Part shown: positions 20,418 to 31,023 of the stretch, piece by piece
Layout of the letters: every line of letters starts with the position of its first letter
Numbering within the stretch: the stretch's first letter is position 1
NCBI GenBank assembly: GCA_020342235.1
Contig: CP073215.1
Coordinates: forward strand, 992,001-1,056,000
DNA length: 64,000 nucleotides
Reading direction: 5' to 3'
Source of the DNA: Saccharomycopsis phalli
Lineage: Eukaryota > Ascomycota > Saccharomycetes > Ascoideales > Saccharomycopsidaceae
The notes under the pieces: model-generated
What the model was told of the DNA's origin: nothing
Database searches by the model: none
What the model saw: only the letters and a program-made list of their open reading frames with translations
Program-made: the position numbers and the translations under genes

Positions 20418-23400
20418 CTATCCCAATAATTTTCTTTGCAACTTCTCATTCAAATCAAGCAATTTATTAACTCTATCTTCCAAATGCGCAGTCTTCTCAG
20501 CAGCAATCCGTTGGTCCTTTACGCTTTGCTCCTTCAAGCTCTTCAAAGCATCTCTTAGAGCGTCACGTTGGTCCTCCACTAGATTATCGGACTGGTGCAG
20601 TGCCTGATATTTCAATGTCTCATTCTCTTGCCTCAAAGAGGCAATCATGTCCTGGTATTTATTTGTGTTGGTCAATTCTCGGTTACGCAGCATTTCAATC
20701 TCATTAGTCAAGTCTGGGACCACCGTCTCAGTTAGTCGTAGCTTCTCTTCTTCAAGCTTACGATACTTCTCCTTGAGTTTCAACTTTTCCTCGTCAAACT
20801 GCTGAATTAGCTGCTTCTGCTGGTTTATTGTCTCCTCCTTGGTCATCAAGTCGTTCTGCAATTGCGCCTTTTCATAATCCAAGTTGAGACTGCTAGGCAA
20901 CTGACCGCTTTGCTTCTCCCACATGATCACATGCTCTTCAGCTATCATGCGCTGTCTTCGTTCCTGGTTCAACTGTGTCATAAGTTGCGCAATACCAGCT
21001 GCCTTTTCGCGAACCTCTTTCAACAATTCGTCCGACTTTTCAGAAGGCACATTGATGCTCAACTTGTAATTCCGTAGATCATTCTCCAACTTCATTTCCC
21101 GTTGGATAGAGTCTGTTAACTCCTTGGTCATCAATTGCAACTCATTGATCAAGGACTGATTTGACTCCAAGATGCCTAGTTGTTCAACATTCAAGTTTAA
21201 CCGATTTCCTGGAGGATTATTTCCTGGATGATCATTTCCTGGAGGATTAATCACCGGTTGAACCTCAATAGGTCTCTTCAACACTGGCTCGCTAATGGTA
21301 TGATGCTCCATGCTCTCACGCATTTTCAGGTATTCAGTCTCTGCCAGTTCCACTTTAATATCTTTGTTATTTACAGGTAGAGTATCATCCTTGCTCTTTT
21401 TCGTCTCGGTGCTGAACTCCCGGGATATTTTTCTGCCAATATCGTCAAACGCACCGCTCAATGAAGCTCTAAAGGACTCATTCACCGGGGTGCTATTCAA
21501 GTCGTCTTCCATAGTCAAAATCCCTGAATTGTCAAGCCGAATAGTGTCTATTGAATTTCCATTTCGCGAGTGAGTATTGGTCTGGATGGTATTAATAGGG
21601 GTAGGTATCTTGCTGAGATCCTTTGGCCGGCTGAACAACTCGGACTTTTTTTGTTCCAAGTCGTACGTTTCCAGGTTGTGTTGAGCGCCAAATGTGTCCC
21701 TACCTGAGGCATCACCATCTAAACCGTCGAGCACAACACTGTTTCGCATCATCCGCTGCGAAAATGAGTCTACGCTGGCATTCTTCTTCTCATCTGGTGT
21801 GATCATCACAAACGTAGACGAACGCTTCGACTTGTTTTCAACCCTGCTGTCTCTCTTTGACCTGCGCTTCTCCTTGGAACTGAGTGAGGTTTTCTTCTTC
21901 AACCCAAGTTTCTTTAAAAACCCACCACCAGTGATCCGCTTTGACTCTCGAGTATCTGAGTCTGTCGAACTTTCGGAGATGGTTGTGCTGCTCTTTTCAA
22001 GCGACGAATTTGTAGTACTGTCGCGGCTCAAGTCGATTGACCCTATGGAGTCATCGATGGAGGCTTCCAATCGCGCCATGAAGTTGCTGCTCTTTTTTTT
22101 GCGATTTTCCTCCGTCACAGACGGCTTTCTCTCGTACGGATTGATCTCATCGATGCTGTGCACCGGCGGCTTCTTCTTTTGTTTTGCAGAAAACTTGGAC
22201 TGCGCATTTTCGTTGTCCAAGTATTGGTCTTCCGCGTCGTACAGATTTTGATTTGAAACGTATTGTTGAGGCAGGTCAAGTGGTTTATGAGGCAGCTCAT
22301 GCGATTTCTGAGGAAGCTCATATGATTTTTGAGACAACTCATATGATTTCTGGGGCAGCTCATATGATTTCTGAGACAACTCATATGATTTCTGAGGCAG
22401 CTCATATGACTTCTGAGGCAGCTCGTGTAGTTTCTGGGGTAACTCAAATGATTTCCGAGGCAGCTCATGTGGTATCAGAGGTAGGGTTTCGGGCTCAAGG
22501 CTATCGGGAATATGAAGCTTTTCCTGTGACTGGTTAAACAATTCGGTTGATAATGACGACCGTTTGTACCCTGGTGTGGATTGGGAGTATACTCCGTTGT
22601 AGTTGACGCTGTTTCTCTTGCTCTCGGTGTTTGCACGAGGACTCTGTCTTTTTGGTGATAGAGGCCTGAGCTGTTCAGATTTGGCAAGTGGTTGTGGAGG
22701 CACATCAGGCTCTTGTAGATTTCGAGTGAAGCTCTCGCTACTACTATGAGGCGGGGTGTAAGGCCGTGGGTTCTGATTGTCTGGTGTTTGAGGGAGGTTG
22801 GAGTTTTGTCCGGAGTGGGGAATAGGATTGTGGTTTTGGCCAGTGTATGCATCTGGTCCAGTGTATCCAGTTGGTGCATTGTATCCAGTTGGTCCGTTGT
22901 ATTCAGTTGGTCCAGTATATCCACTTTGTCCATTATATCCATTTGGTCCATTTGGTCCAGTATATCCACCTTGTCCATTTGGTCCAGTATATCCACCTTG
23001 TCCATTTGGTCCAGTATATCCACCTTGTCCATTTGGTCCAGTATATCCACTTTGTCCAGTATAACCATTTGGTCCATTGTATCCATTTGGTCCGGTGTAT
23101 CCATCTGATTCAATATACTCATCATGTGTAGCATAATTTTGAGAGTTGTAATCTTGTGCGCTTGGTCCGCTATTTTGCAGGGGTCCATTTGAGTCGGCAA
23201 ACCCTCCGTTTCTTGGTGGACTCATTGGGTTCAAGTTGCTGCCATTTCTCGGAAAGCCCATTGGATGGTTTATTGGATTTTGCATGTTACCAAGGCTACC
23301 ATTTCTAGGTCCCACTGGATTTTGTTGATTAGTCAAGCTGCCATTTCTACCCACTGGATTTTGTTGATTAGTCAAGCTGCCATTTCTACCCACTGGATTT

Positions 23401-24332
23401 TGCTGATTAGTCAAACTGCCATGTCTAGGTCCCACTGGATTTTGCACATTTCCAAGACTACCATTTCTCGGTCCCACTGGATTTTGCACATTTCCAAGAC
23501 TACCATTTCTCGGTCCCACTGGGTTTTGCACGTTCCCAAGACTACCATTTGGCCGAGGCCCCCCGTTGAAATTGCCATTGTGCGGGGGCATGGGCCCTCC
23601 CTTTGGCGCAAAAGGCGGCAATCTGCCCGACTGCAAGCTCATTGCCCGCGGATCGTTCACAGGAGGCGGCGGACGGCCCTTGGGCCCGTTTGGGTTGTTT
23701 GTGAACGACATGGAGCGGGGTCCCTGGGGCCCCTGGAAGTTTCGCGGCGGGAACTGGCGGTTGGGGATGCGTTGCTGGGAGCTGGCCAAGGACATCAGCC
23801 GTGGAGCAGGGTTCTGGTCGTAGCCCGGGTCGGAGCCAATGGGGTTCAACAACTGGTGGTTGTGGTACTGGGTGTTCATCTTGGCGATCTGGGACATTTG
23901 CTGCTTCTTCTGCTGGGTGAGCGCCTTGCGGTACTGGGTGTTGGAGACGCCCTTTTTGTTCAAGGACTCCAACGGGGTGTCGAATGTGGGGATGATGGGC
24001 GCGGTGTCGGCGGCGTCGAATCCGCCGTAGCGGCCGCGGTCGCGGATATGCGTGATCTGCTGCAAGTTCAAGTTGCGCGCGTCGTTGATGTCCGGCATGG
24101 CGACGTCCTTGTCGCCGTCGTCGGCATCGTCGGCATACCCGCCGCGACCGCCGGTTTTTTTCTTGCCCTTGATGAAGCTGTTGATGCCGCCGGCTAGCGA
24201 GTTCGCACGGGGCGACAGCACGCCCTGGGGCACAAACCCGCCCTCCACTAGAGGGTCTCTGCGGGAGGAATTGCCATAGGGACCCTCGCTGTAGGCACCG
24301 TCGTAGTGGTAGTTGTATTGCTGGTCGCTCAT
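20418..24332 (-). CDS. 1,304-residue repeat-rich coiled-coil protein, possibly EPO1-like polarity factor
   Basis: The N-terminus (1-180) is polar with a conserved-looking block DINDARNLNLQQITHIRDRGRYG. Then come a Pro/Asn/Gly-rich region (180-560) with two repeat arrays (RNGSLGNVQNPVGP and GYTGPNGQG units), a SYELPQK array (about 610-680) and a Ser-rich basic region with many possible phosphosites. A long coiled coil (about 1030-1300) rich in Glu/Lys/Gln/Leu heptads ends LEDRVNKLLDLNEKLQRKLLG. The layout of disordered N-terminus plus C-terminal coiled coil recalls yeast Epo1/YLR031W-type polarity and cortical-ER proteins, but that is a weak match. Single exon; ATG 24332 sits just before a TATA-poor promoter. 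A real gene whose function I cannot fix. Confidence 0.75.
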   Translation of the reverse strand: MSDQQYNYHYDGAYSEGPYGNSSRRDPLVEGGFVPQGVLSPRANSLAGGINSFIKGKKKTGGRGGYADDADDGDKDVAMPDINDARNLNLQQITHIRDRGRYGGFDAADTAPIIPTFDTPLESLNKKGVSNTQYRKALTQQKKQQMSQIAKMNTQYHNHQLLNPIGSDPGYDQNPAPRLMSLASSQQRIPNRQFPPRNFQGPQGPRSMSFTNNPNGPKGRPPPPVNDPRAMSLQSGRLPPFAPKGGPMPPHNGNFNGGPRPNGSLGNVQNPVGPRNGSLGNVQNPVGPRNGSLGNVQNPVGPRHGSLTNQQNPVGRNGSLTNQQNPVGRNGSLTNQQNPVGPRNGSLGNMQNPINHPMGFPRNGSNLNPMSPPRNGGFADSNGPLQNSGPSAQDYNSQNYATHDEYIESDGYTGPNGYNGPNGYTGQSGYTGPNGQGGYTGPNGQGGYTGPNGQGGYTGPNGPNGYNGQSGYTGPTEYNGPTGYNAPTGYTGPDAYTGQNHNPIPHSGQNSNLPQTPDNQNPRPYTPPHSSSESFTRNLQEPDVPPQPLAKSEQLRPLSPKRQSPRANTESKRNSVNYNGVYSQSTPGYKRSSLSTELFNQSQEKLHIPDSLEPETLPLIPHELPRKSFELPQKLHELPQKSYELPQKSYELSQKSYELPQKSYELSQKSYELPQKSHELPHKPLDLPQQYVSNQNLYDAEDQYLDNENAQSKFSAKQKKKPPVHSIDEINPYERKPSVTEENRKKKSSNFMARLEASIDDSIGSIDLSRDSTTNSSLEKSSTTISESSTDSDTRESKRITGGGFLKKLGLKKKTSLSSKEKRRSKRDSRVENKSKRSSTFVMITPDEKKNASVDSFSQRMMRNSVVLDGLDGDASGRDTFGAQHNLETYDLEQKKSELFSRPKDLSKIPTPINTIQTNTHSRNGNSIDTIRLDNSGILTMEDDLNSTPVNESFRASLSGAFDDIGRKISREFSTETKKSKDDTLPVNNKDIKVELAETEYLKMRESMEHHTISEPVLKRPIEVQPVINPPGNDHPGNNPPGNRLNLNVEQLGILESNQSLINELQLMTKELTDSIQREMKLENDLRNYKLSINVPSEKSDELLKEVREKAAGIAQLMTQLNQERRQRMIAEEHVIMWEKQSGQLPSSLNLDYEKAQLQNDLMTKEETINQQKQLIQQFDEEKLKLKEKYRKLEEEKLRLTETVVPDLTNEIEMLRNRELTNTNKYQDMIASLRQENETLKYQALHQSDNLVEDQRDALRDALKSLKEQSVKDQRIAAEKTAHLEDRVNKLLDLNEKLQRKLLG
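22265..22470 (-). repeat. in-frame 21-bp minisatellite (SYELPQK units)
   Basis: About nine tandem 21-bp units encoding YELPQKS/YELSQKS/HELPQKS heptapeptides within the 1,304-residue protein. Third-position differences between units show they are not all freshly copied. Confidence 0.9.
22850..23115 (-). repeat. in-frame GYTGPN-type array, 27-bp core unit
   Basis: Degenerate GYTGPN/GYNGPN hexapeptide-like repeats with a clean core of 27-bp units (GQGGYTGPN) repeated about four times around 22930-23050. Confidence 0.9.
23265..23560 (-). repeat. in-frame 39/42-bp array (RNGSLxNxQNPVGP)
   Basis: About seven units alternating between 13 and 14 codons, encoding RNGSL(G/T)N(V/Q)QNPVG(P). The presence or absence of one Pro codon gives the two unit lengths. 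Confidence 0.9.
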
Positions 24333-25142
24333 GGCAGTGTTTGTCTCTGGAAAAAAAAGCTAAAGACCCTGCCCAGATTATGAATCGCCAGTCGCCTTGG
24401 TGTGGTCTGTTGGTCCTCTGTATGAATATTTTAACGGCCGGTATTATGTCACGTGATACAGGGGCTTGGGGAGGTACCGACGCACCAGTGAGACACGACT
24501 GCATGGCTGCACCTGGAATTTGCAAAATACTAGAGCAATTTCAGGGTTTGAATTCTATAGTGAACCATGGATACAGTCATTGGCAGTTGCTAGCGGTACC
24601 ACCCTTGGAGTATTTTTTTTTTTTGGTAACTACAAGACCAACATTTGGCCGGTTTTGGTGGCCTTTTCACCAGCATTGAGCAACGTCCAGCAGCATCTCG
24701 CAAACGTCTGGCAAATCCCACGTCTGGTAAATCCCAAGTGTCTAGCAACCGTCTAGCAACCGTCGCCAAGGACCAATCAACATCACCTTGGTGTTTGAAA
24801 TCGCATCTATTTAATATACTGTATCTACATTCTGTCCCCTTGTCCTTATCCACACCCTAGGTTTTTATGTAGGTTGCTGTCACACCAAGTCAAATCACTC
24901 CCCTCTATAAATAGCGACTCGGCCACTGTACTATTACCTTGGGTTTTACCTGGTAAATTGTAGTCTGCGGATACCATTCTACCATTGCCATTCTCTACAA
25001 GTATTGTTGTATGCATCTACAAGGTATTGTTGTATTCATCTACAAGTCCTTTTGCTTATTGTTTTATTTCTATTGTTTGTATATATTGTTTTATTCTATT
25101 GTTTTATTTTACCACTTTTTACCATACGATTTTATCATACCA

Positions 25143-25228
25143 TTCTACCATACCATGCTACTTACTGTCATTCTACCATACCATGCTACTTACTGTCATT
25201 CTACCATACCATGCTACTTACTGTCATT
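25143..25228. repeat. 28-bp tandem repeat, three copies
   Basis: Three essentially identical copies of TTCTACCATACCATGCTACT followed by TACTGTCA (28 bp). Confidence 0.9.
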
Positions 25229-25300
25229 CTTGGACTGTTAATATACTTATACTATCATTCGTATATTGACATTCTATTTAAACTGTCATTCTTAGATTGA

Positions 25301-25435
25301 CATTCTACTTCTCATCATTCTACTTCTCATCATTCTACTTCTCATCATTCTACTTCTCATCATTCTACTTCTCATCATTCTACTTCTCATCATTCTACTT
25401 CTCATCATTCTACTTCTCATCATTCTACTTATATT
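25301..25435. repeat. 15-bp minisatellite, about nine copies
   Basis: Nearly perfect head-to-tail CATTCTACTTCTCAT units, the most homogeneous array in the window, so probably recently expanded. Confidence 0.95.
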
Positions 25436-26019
25436 GTTACTCTACTATTACTGTTACTCTACGTATACTGTCATTCTACTTATTGTAATAAAAAGGGTTA
25501 CATTTCTTTCTTGAAGCTACAATTAATCCGTTAATTTTCACATGCTTCTTGGCTACGCACCATTTCCACTTCCTTGTGGCAATTATGCTAGTCTTTTATC
25601 AATTGTGCTCGTCTTTGGCAATTGTGCTTCTTCCTTTTATCCGTTGTGCTTTATCTTTTCCCGAAATAACCAATCTACAGATGATAACTAATCCCAATAG
25701 GCCTTAGTCCTGTTCTGACAAAAGGTTATTTCACTCCCTTTTTCAAGTATAAATAGTTTGACTTTTCTCTGAATTGTCAAGCGAATATATTTTAGCTATT
25801 TTATCAACTTCGTATCCTAGTTATTATATTACACTTATACTGTCATTCTAATACTGTCATTCTTGTACTGTCACTCTACTTATATTGTCACTCTACTTAT
25901 ATTGTCACTCTACTTATATCGTCATCCTACTTATCGACATTCTTATATTGTCATTTTATACTGTCCTTCTACTTATCGTCATTCTTATATCATCTACACT
26001 CACTCGGCTCAATCGCTCC

Positions 26020-27471
26020 TCACGAGTATTCAATAGCAGAATCATCCTTACGCTCCCTCGAATCAGCTTGCACCTTAATGTACCCCGTAGTCAACACAGC
26101 AATCACAAACGTCACACCAACAAGAATGTAGTTCACCGGCCCAGGATTCATATGGAACACTGTGTGCGTAAGCCGGTCACAATACGACTGCCCGTAGTTC
26201 ACTACTCCAGAAACCGACATGATTGTACCGTAGATGATTCCAAACGTTTCAAACCCAAACACTTTACCACACACATCCGACACCGTGGTGTAGAAAAAAG
26301 GACGATATACAACAAAGAGCAGCACGTTGGCCAACCCTGCCGCAAAACTGTGTGGTATAAACCCAAGCACTCCAAGACCAACTGACACCGCAGAAAGCGT
26401 CCCAACAACCGTCACTGTAGTGAAATTGTCCAAATAGTACCCTACAAATGGAATCGACACCAAACCACCTAGCGGGAGTGCCAAATCAAAGATCTTATTC
26501 AAGCGTGTCGCAGGCTCGTTCGAACCAAAAAGATATGTGTACTGTGAGTTGATCGTTGAGATGAAGTAGTTTAACCGTAGCATCTGGATCGTGCTGAAGA
26601 AGCACATCAGCACAAACCAGTATGTCTTGAACTGGTAGGCAAGCGACTTTCCGTGGAGAGTGCCATATACTGGATCGCTCTTTGCTTCGATCTGCGACAC
26701 GCGTGCAATATTTGACACAGACGAGCGTCTTCGTCCAATCAAAGCTGTGTTCTCATTAATCTCAGCTTGGATAATTTCCTCAGTGGTGTGCGGCTGGTCG
26801 AGACTAGGGGCCGATTGGTACGACTCGCTTGGCATCAACCATAACTGGACAGCGAGAATAAAAAACGGCACCAAAAGATAGAGCTTGAAGAAGTCAGAAA
26901 TAGAGAAGTTGTACTTCTCCGAGGAAAGAAACGAGTTCAAGGCGGAATATATGACAAACACTGAGGAAGATGCATCAAAGGCCCCAGTCAAGAGAGCCAA
27001 AATCGTTCCTGAGTTTTGCGGGAAGGCGTTGCTTAAATGGAACGAAGAAATAAAAGTAAATGGGCCACCAAGCGATATGAGGCCGTATCCAATCAAATAC
27101 GAGTCGAAAAACTGCAACAACGTTTGAGCATTGATGACAATCACCGTGCCAAGCAAGATGAACGAAGCACCAAACAAGCCACACACCCGAGGACCATAAT
27201 TATCCAATAAGTATCCGATAGGAAGAGCACTCACGTTTGTGAGGACAGCAGCGACGGTGAATATAAGGTTTAACTTTAGGTCCTGTTTGGTGCATCTGGC
27301 CCCAGAAGTGGTCAGTAAGTCGTCACAGAGGTTCTGGTAGACTTGTTCGCGGATTAAAAACGGTTTGAGCGCAGCAAAGCCAAACAACGGGCCGGCAGCA
27401 AAGAGGCACCAGAGGATCGCCGACGAGACCTGGAGAAGTCTCTTGGTGTGGCCGACTTGGTAGTGAAACAT
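26020..27471 (-). CDS. MFS transporter, FMP42/SLC43-like
   Basis: 483 residues with about 12 hydrophobic segments. The first begins around residue 12 (LQVSSAILWCLFAAGPLFGFAALKP); the central loop (about 215-260) is hydrophilic with RRRSSVSN. The LLDNYGPRVCGLFGASFILLG segment fits MFS motif A position after TM2, and YLDNFTTVTVVG is its counterpart in the second half. The overall pattern resembles yeast Fmp42 (YMR221C, 504 residues) and the SLC43 branch of amino-acid facilitators; yeast Fmp42 itself is of unknown substrate. ATG 27469-27471 start has no alternative upstream. Downstream on the same strand lies the coiled-coil gene. Confidence 0.7.
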   Translation of the reverse strand: MFHYQVGHTKRLLQVSSAILWCLFAAGPLFGFAALKPFLIREQVYQNLCDDLLTTSGARCTKQDLKLNLIFTVAAVLTNVSALPIGYLLDNYGPRVCGLFGASFILLGTVIVINAQTLLQFFDSYLIGYGLISLGGPFTFISSFHLSNAFPQNSGTILALLTGAFDASSSVFVIYSALNSFLSSEKYNFSISDFFKLYLLVPFFILAVQLWLMPSESYQSAPSLDQPHTTEEIIQAEINENTALIGRRRSSVSNIARVSQIEAKSDPVYGTLHGKSLAYQFKTYWFVLMCFFSTIQMLRLNYFISTINSQYTYLFGSNEPATRLNKIFDLALPLGGLVSIPFVGYYLDNFTTVTVVGTLSAVSVGLGVLGFIPHSFAAGLANVLLFVVYRPFFYTTVSDVCGKVFGFETFGIIYGTIMSVSGVVNYGQSYCDRLTHTVFHMNPGPVNYILVGVTFVIAVLTTGYIKVQADSRERKDDSAIEYS

Positions 27472-28572
27472 GGTAAGCTTATCAGGAAAAAGTAAACTGA
27501 TTGTAAATTTTAGTACTCACATGAGGAACACGCGGGATATGGAGTCATGTAGAATATGTAGGGGTGTTTATTAGGAAAGATGGTATATATATATGAAAAG
27601 GCCAAAGTTTGGTGTGGGTTTTGCTCGGCAGATTTATCTGAGGCTTGGTGATTGAGTGTCAAAGGCTATTTATAGTTTGGCTCAGTGTGCCAAGAGTGTC
27701 TTTTCCAAACGGGCAAGAATATCGATCCGGCAAGAATATTGGTTCTGGAGAGTCGATTGATTCGGAAAGTACATTGATTCCGTCTGTTTCTAAATGTACG
27801 TATTTCAGTTTATTAAGTTTGGCTAGCTACTTGGAGTAGTATCCACGCACGTGGATAGCTAACTAGATGAATGTATTTACTGATTCCCCTTGTTTGAAGC
27901 AAGTCGGTTCTATTTGATAAAAATCTGGCCGAGTTAAATATTACTAGCAGGAAATGATCTTTTAGGAATATACGATGCAAGTTTTAATATGAGGCATGGC
28001 TGATTCACCAGGCAATGTACATGAACTGGGGTTGTAGAGTTTTGAAAATTCAAAAAGTAGGTCAATATTGCTGAATATATGGAATTTTTAAAATTCTAAT
28101 CCAGCTGACGAGGCTTGACAAATATCAGCACTTTGCAAATTTGCAGTGGGTGTTGTAAATACTCACATCTTGCAGCTGATGGTTGCCTATTCTTGTTATC
28201 TTGGCTATCTTGCATATCTTAAATGTATTATAGGCAAGGTGCCGGACAGATTGTCAATATGATGAGATTTGACCAAGTGGAAAGTTTTTATTCATCCAAG
28301 TGGAGCTTTGACATTTATTTTAGCGACGTTGTCATTGGACGGGGAAACATCAATCTTCAATGGGCCGGTACTCCAAAGTAATTCTCCATAACATCCCAGT
28401 CAATCTCGAGTGCTACACGGTCAAATAGTAAACTATATTAACTAAACTTCTACATACACTTGAGACATTGCTTGCATTTAAATATATATGTATGGTTCGT
28501 CAATCATTAATCCTAACTCATAAAACCGTAACAAAAATTCGTATCGAATATTAACTGTGCTAACCATTGCCT
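27472..28572. other. intergenic region, no gene recognised
   Basis: About 1.1 kb, AT-rich, promoter side of the FMP42-like gene and 3' flank of PIN4. Includes TATATATATA near 27587 and a short duplication of CAAGAATAT around 27716-27740. Nothing coding. Confidence 0.4.
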
Positions 28573-30231
28573 TTAAATCAACGGCAGTCGTCCGCTGCCC
28601 CAAATATCTCGTCTGTTCCCGGTGTTCAAGTTCAAGCCCCCAAAGCTCTCGCTCAAGCTGCTCATGAGGTTTCCGCTCTTGTTAAGTGTCGCATGGCTCT
28701 GGCTCGGGCTGTTGGCGTTCAGGATGCGGGGCACGCCGTTTGGAGGTGTCACAGCGCTGCTGTTTGGCACCGTCAGGCTTGTAGGGGTGTTGTTGGATGT
28801 GGATCCGCCGCCGCTGGGCGAGGACAAGAACGCCAAGTCGTCCAAGTTTGTATTAATCGTGGTGGTGAAGGTGTCACCGCCGGTCAAATTCTGCGACAAG
28901 TTGAGCACCGAGTGGTTGCTGGTGACAAACGACGGGTTTGAGCTGTTGAAGTGCTTGTAGAGGCCGGGGTTTGGTGGGTTGAACTGGGCCTGGTTCAAGT
29001 ATATACCGGAATTGTTGCTGTGCTGGTAGGGCGATGTCGGCTGTCCATTGAAGCGCGAGTTGATCTCGATGCCTGGGGTTGGCGGCTGCGACACGTTGAG
29101 GTACGTTGGCGACGCGATGTTGCTGCCAATGCTGAATGGGGCGTTGTGGACGTCGGCAAACGAGCGCGTGCCGCGCAACAACGCCATATTCGGCGGGTTT
29201 GCCGCGCCGTTTCGCGGCTGGGGCTGGTTCTGCCGGTACCGTTGCACCGCGACCGGCGCAGCCGCTTTCCGCTTGATGACAATGTACCCGTTTTCGTAGG
29301 CCTCGCCCAAGTTCAAGTACCCGCAGAGGCCGCTCAAGTACTTTTTGAGGCTGCCCGGGTACACCAACTCGTCAAACTTCTTCACGCTGTCGTGCTTGAA
29401 CAACAACAAGTTCGAGTACAACTCCAAGACCTCGGGATTGTTGAAGTCGAGCTGCTGTGGCGGCGACGGGAGATTTGCGTTTGGAAGCGGCGCATAGAAC
29501 CGTTTTTCGTCGTTGGCTGGTACCGGCGACGTCGACGGAGGCGGAGGCGCGGGATTGCTCTGCTTTGGAGGAACTAGTGACACCAACGACGCTGTTGAGT
29601 TCGACTGGTGCTGCTCCTCCAACTGGCCACGCTTCTCGCGCTTTTCCCGCTCAATGCGCTCGCGCTCCACAAGCGGAAGCATCTTCTTGTACTCGACGCG
29701 CAACTTCCGTCCGCCAATCTCCTTGCTGTTCAAGTTGTTGACGACCATGGCCGTCTCGTCGGTGGACGTGAAGTTGGCAAACGCCAATCCGCGGAATACC
29801 CCATTGTCAAAATGGTAGTTGAACGCGTACGGCAAGGGCAAGTTCAACTTGGTCATTTCCTCCAACAACGACTCCTTCTTGATTGAAAACGGAATGTTCT
29901 TAATGACTATGGCCGTGGGAATCACCTCCTCGTCAAGCTCCTCCTTCTTGCTGGAGCTGCCATCACCAGACTTCTCCATCCAACTGTTCACGTTCAACGG
30001 ATTCACTCCAACTGGCATCGCTGGCGCCAGCGACTTGTTCCCGTACATCCGCTGCTGGTTGAGCCGCGAATTAGTGCCCCCGTTGCCGTTGTTGGAGTAA
30101 CTCGAGTAGTTGGAATTCGTCGACATGGCTGGCGAATTAGGTACACGGTTGTTGCCAGGTACGTTGTTGCCTAGGTTGGGCAAAGTGTCCTCTAAATTCA
30201 CTGGTGTCGATGTAAACAGCCTTAAATCCAT
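28573..30231 (-). CDS. PIN4: PIN4/MDT1-type RRM protein
   Basis: 552 residues from ATG 30231. A single RRM follows the signature VIPTAIVIKNIPFSIKKESLLEEM, then LPLPYAFNYHFDNGVFRGLAFANF, nearly superimposable on yeast Pin4, with KLRVEYKKMLP and ERERIEREKREKRGQLEEQH after it. A second conserved block RFYAPLPNANLP, PPQQLDFNNPEVLELYSNLLLFK (R3H-like) is also shared. The long Asn/Ser/Pro tail contains S/T-P and S/T-Q sites and ends with SFGGLNLNTGNRRDIWG, matching the conserved Pin4 tail. Pin4 is a Rad53-interacting, cell-cycle-regulated phosphoprotein involved in G2/M and checkpoint recovery. The frame is closed by a stop shortly upstream of a non-ATG start at 30273, so ATG 30231 is preferred. 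Confidence 0.92.
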   Translation of the reverse strand: MDLRLFTSTPVNLEDTLPNLGNNVPGNNRVPNSPAMSTNSNYSSYSNNGNGGTNSRLNQQRMYGNKSLAPAMPVGVNPLNVNSWMEKSGDGSSSKKEELDEEVIPTAIVIKNIPFSIKKESLLEEMTKLNLPLPYAFNYHFDNGVFRGLAFANFTSTDETAMVVNNLNSKEIGGRKLRVEYKKMLPLVERERIEREKREKRGQLEEQHQSNSTASLVSLVPPKQSNPAPPPPSTSPVPANDEKRFYAPLPNANLPSPPQQLDFNNPEVLELYSNLLLFKHDSVKKFDELVYPGSLKKYLSGLCGYLNLGEAYENGYIVIKRKAAAPVAVQRYRQNQPQPRNGAANPPNMALLRGTRSFADVHNAPFSIGSNIASPTYLNVSQPPTPGIEINSRFNGQPTSPYQHSNNSGIYLNQAQFNPPNPGLYKHFNSSNPSFVTSNHSVLNLSQNLTGGDTFTTTINTNLDDLAFLSSPSGGGSTSNNTPTSLTVPNSSAVTPPNGVPRILNANSPSQSHATLNKSGNLMSSLSESFGGLNLNTGNRRDIWGSGRLPLI

Positions 30232-30504
30232 GTCCCGCGAGTTTCGCTCTCTTGTAAATGCTCTGGTGGACACTGGTGTTCAAATCGCTGGCACTATAAA
30301 TCTCGTCTGGAAACTGCGCGGGCTCAAAACCTGGGTGACGGTAGGGTGAGTCCTCGAGGCACCTGAAAGGTTTGTCGCTTATTTCCATTTGTTGGGTACA
30401 TTCAATGGCAACCAGTGGGTTGTATATCCTGGTGAATCGTACGTACAGGGCTTGTTAATCCGCCAGGTGTTTTGGTCTTGCAAAAATTTCAACTTGCTTA
30501 CTCT

Positions 30505-30573
30505 TCACTTGCCTAATTGCCTACTTCTCACTTGCCTAATTGCCTACTTTTCACTTGCCTAATTGCCTACTTT
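30505..30573. repeat. 23-bp tandem repeat, three copies
   Basis: Three copies of TCACTTGCCTAATTGCCTACTT plus one variable base (C or T). Confidence 0.9.
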
Positions 30574-30913
30574 TTCATGGGACATCCACGCATTCTGTTT
30601 CATGGTAAACCCACCGTGGTACTATTGTCCTGCCATACATTATTATTGTCGTATTTTCATATCATTGTCCCGTTGTATAATATTTTTTTCATGGTAAAAT
30701 TCCATTGTTCCAAGCCATGCTGGGCCGGTAATTCTAGTCGGTTTCTCCGAGAACACAACAGTTTAAACTCTGAAGATCGCCAGACTTGCAATTACCCAGT
30801 GTAGTACACCCATTAAAATCCAAGCCTGCTCTCGTGGAAACAAATTGTACTATTACATGGTCTATCCAGTCTACTAATCAACGTGCCGAATAACAAAGGG
30901 TCTGTCCAATCAC

Positions 30914-31023
30914 AGTAATCAAGTCACACCCAATCAGTAATCAAGTCACACCCAATCAGTAATCAAGTCACACCCAATCAGTAATCAAGTCACACCCAAT
31001 CAGTAATCAAGTCACACCCAATC
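30914..31023. repeat. 22-bp minisatellite, five copies
   Basis: Five nearly identical copies of AGTAATCAAGTCACACCCAA plus TC. Confidence 0.95.

Larger units (their letters stand above)
24333..26019. other. 1.7-kb intergenic region with two minisatellites
   Basis: Holds the promoter of the coiled-coil gene (CACGTG near 24451) and, nearer the FMP42-like gene's 3' end, T/C-rich DNA with arrays at 25143-25228 and 25301-25435. Further degenerate CTACTTATATTGTCA repeats lie at 25850-25990. Frames across it are repeat translations; no gene recognised. Confidence 0.5.

Noticed and set aside
23265-24197. 310-codon plus-strand frame opposite the 1,304-residue gene
   Set aside because: Antisense shadow of repeat-bearing coding sequence, GC-rich with Val/Gly/Arg skew and no recognisable domain.
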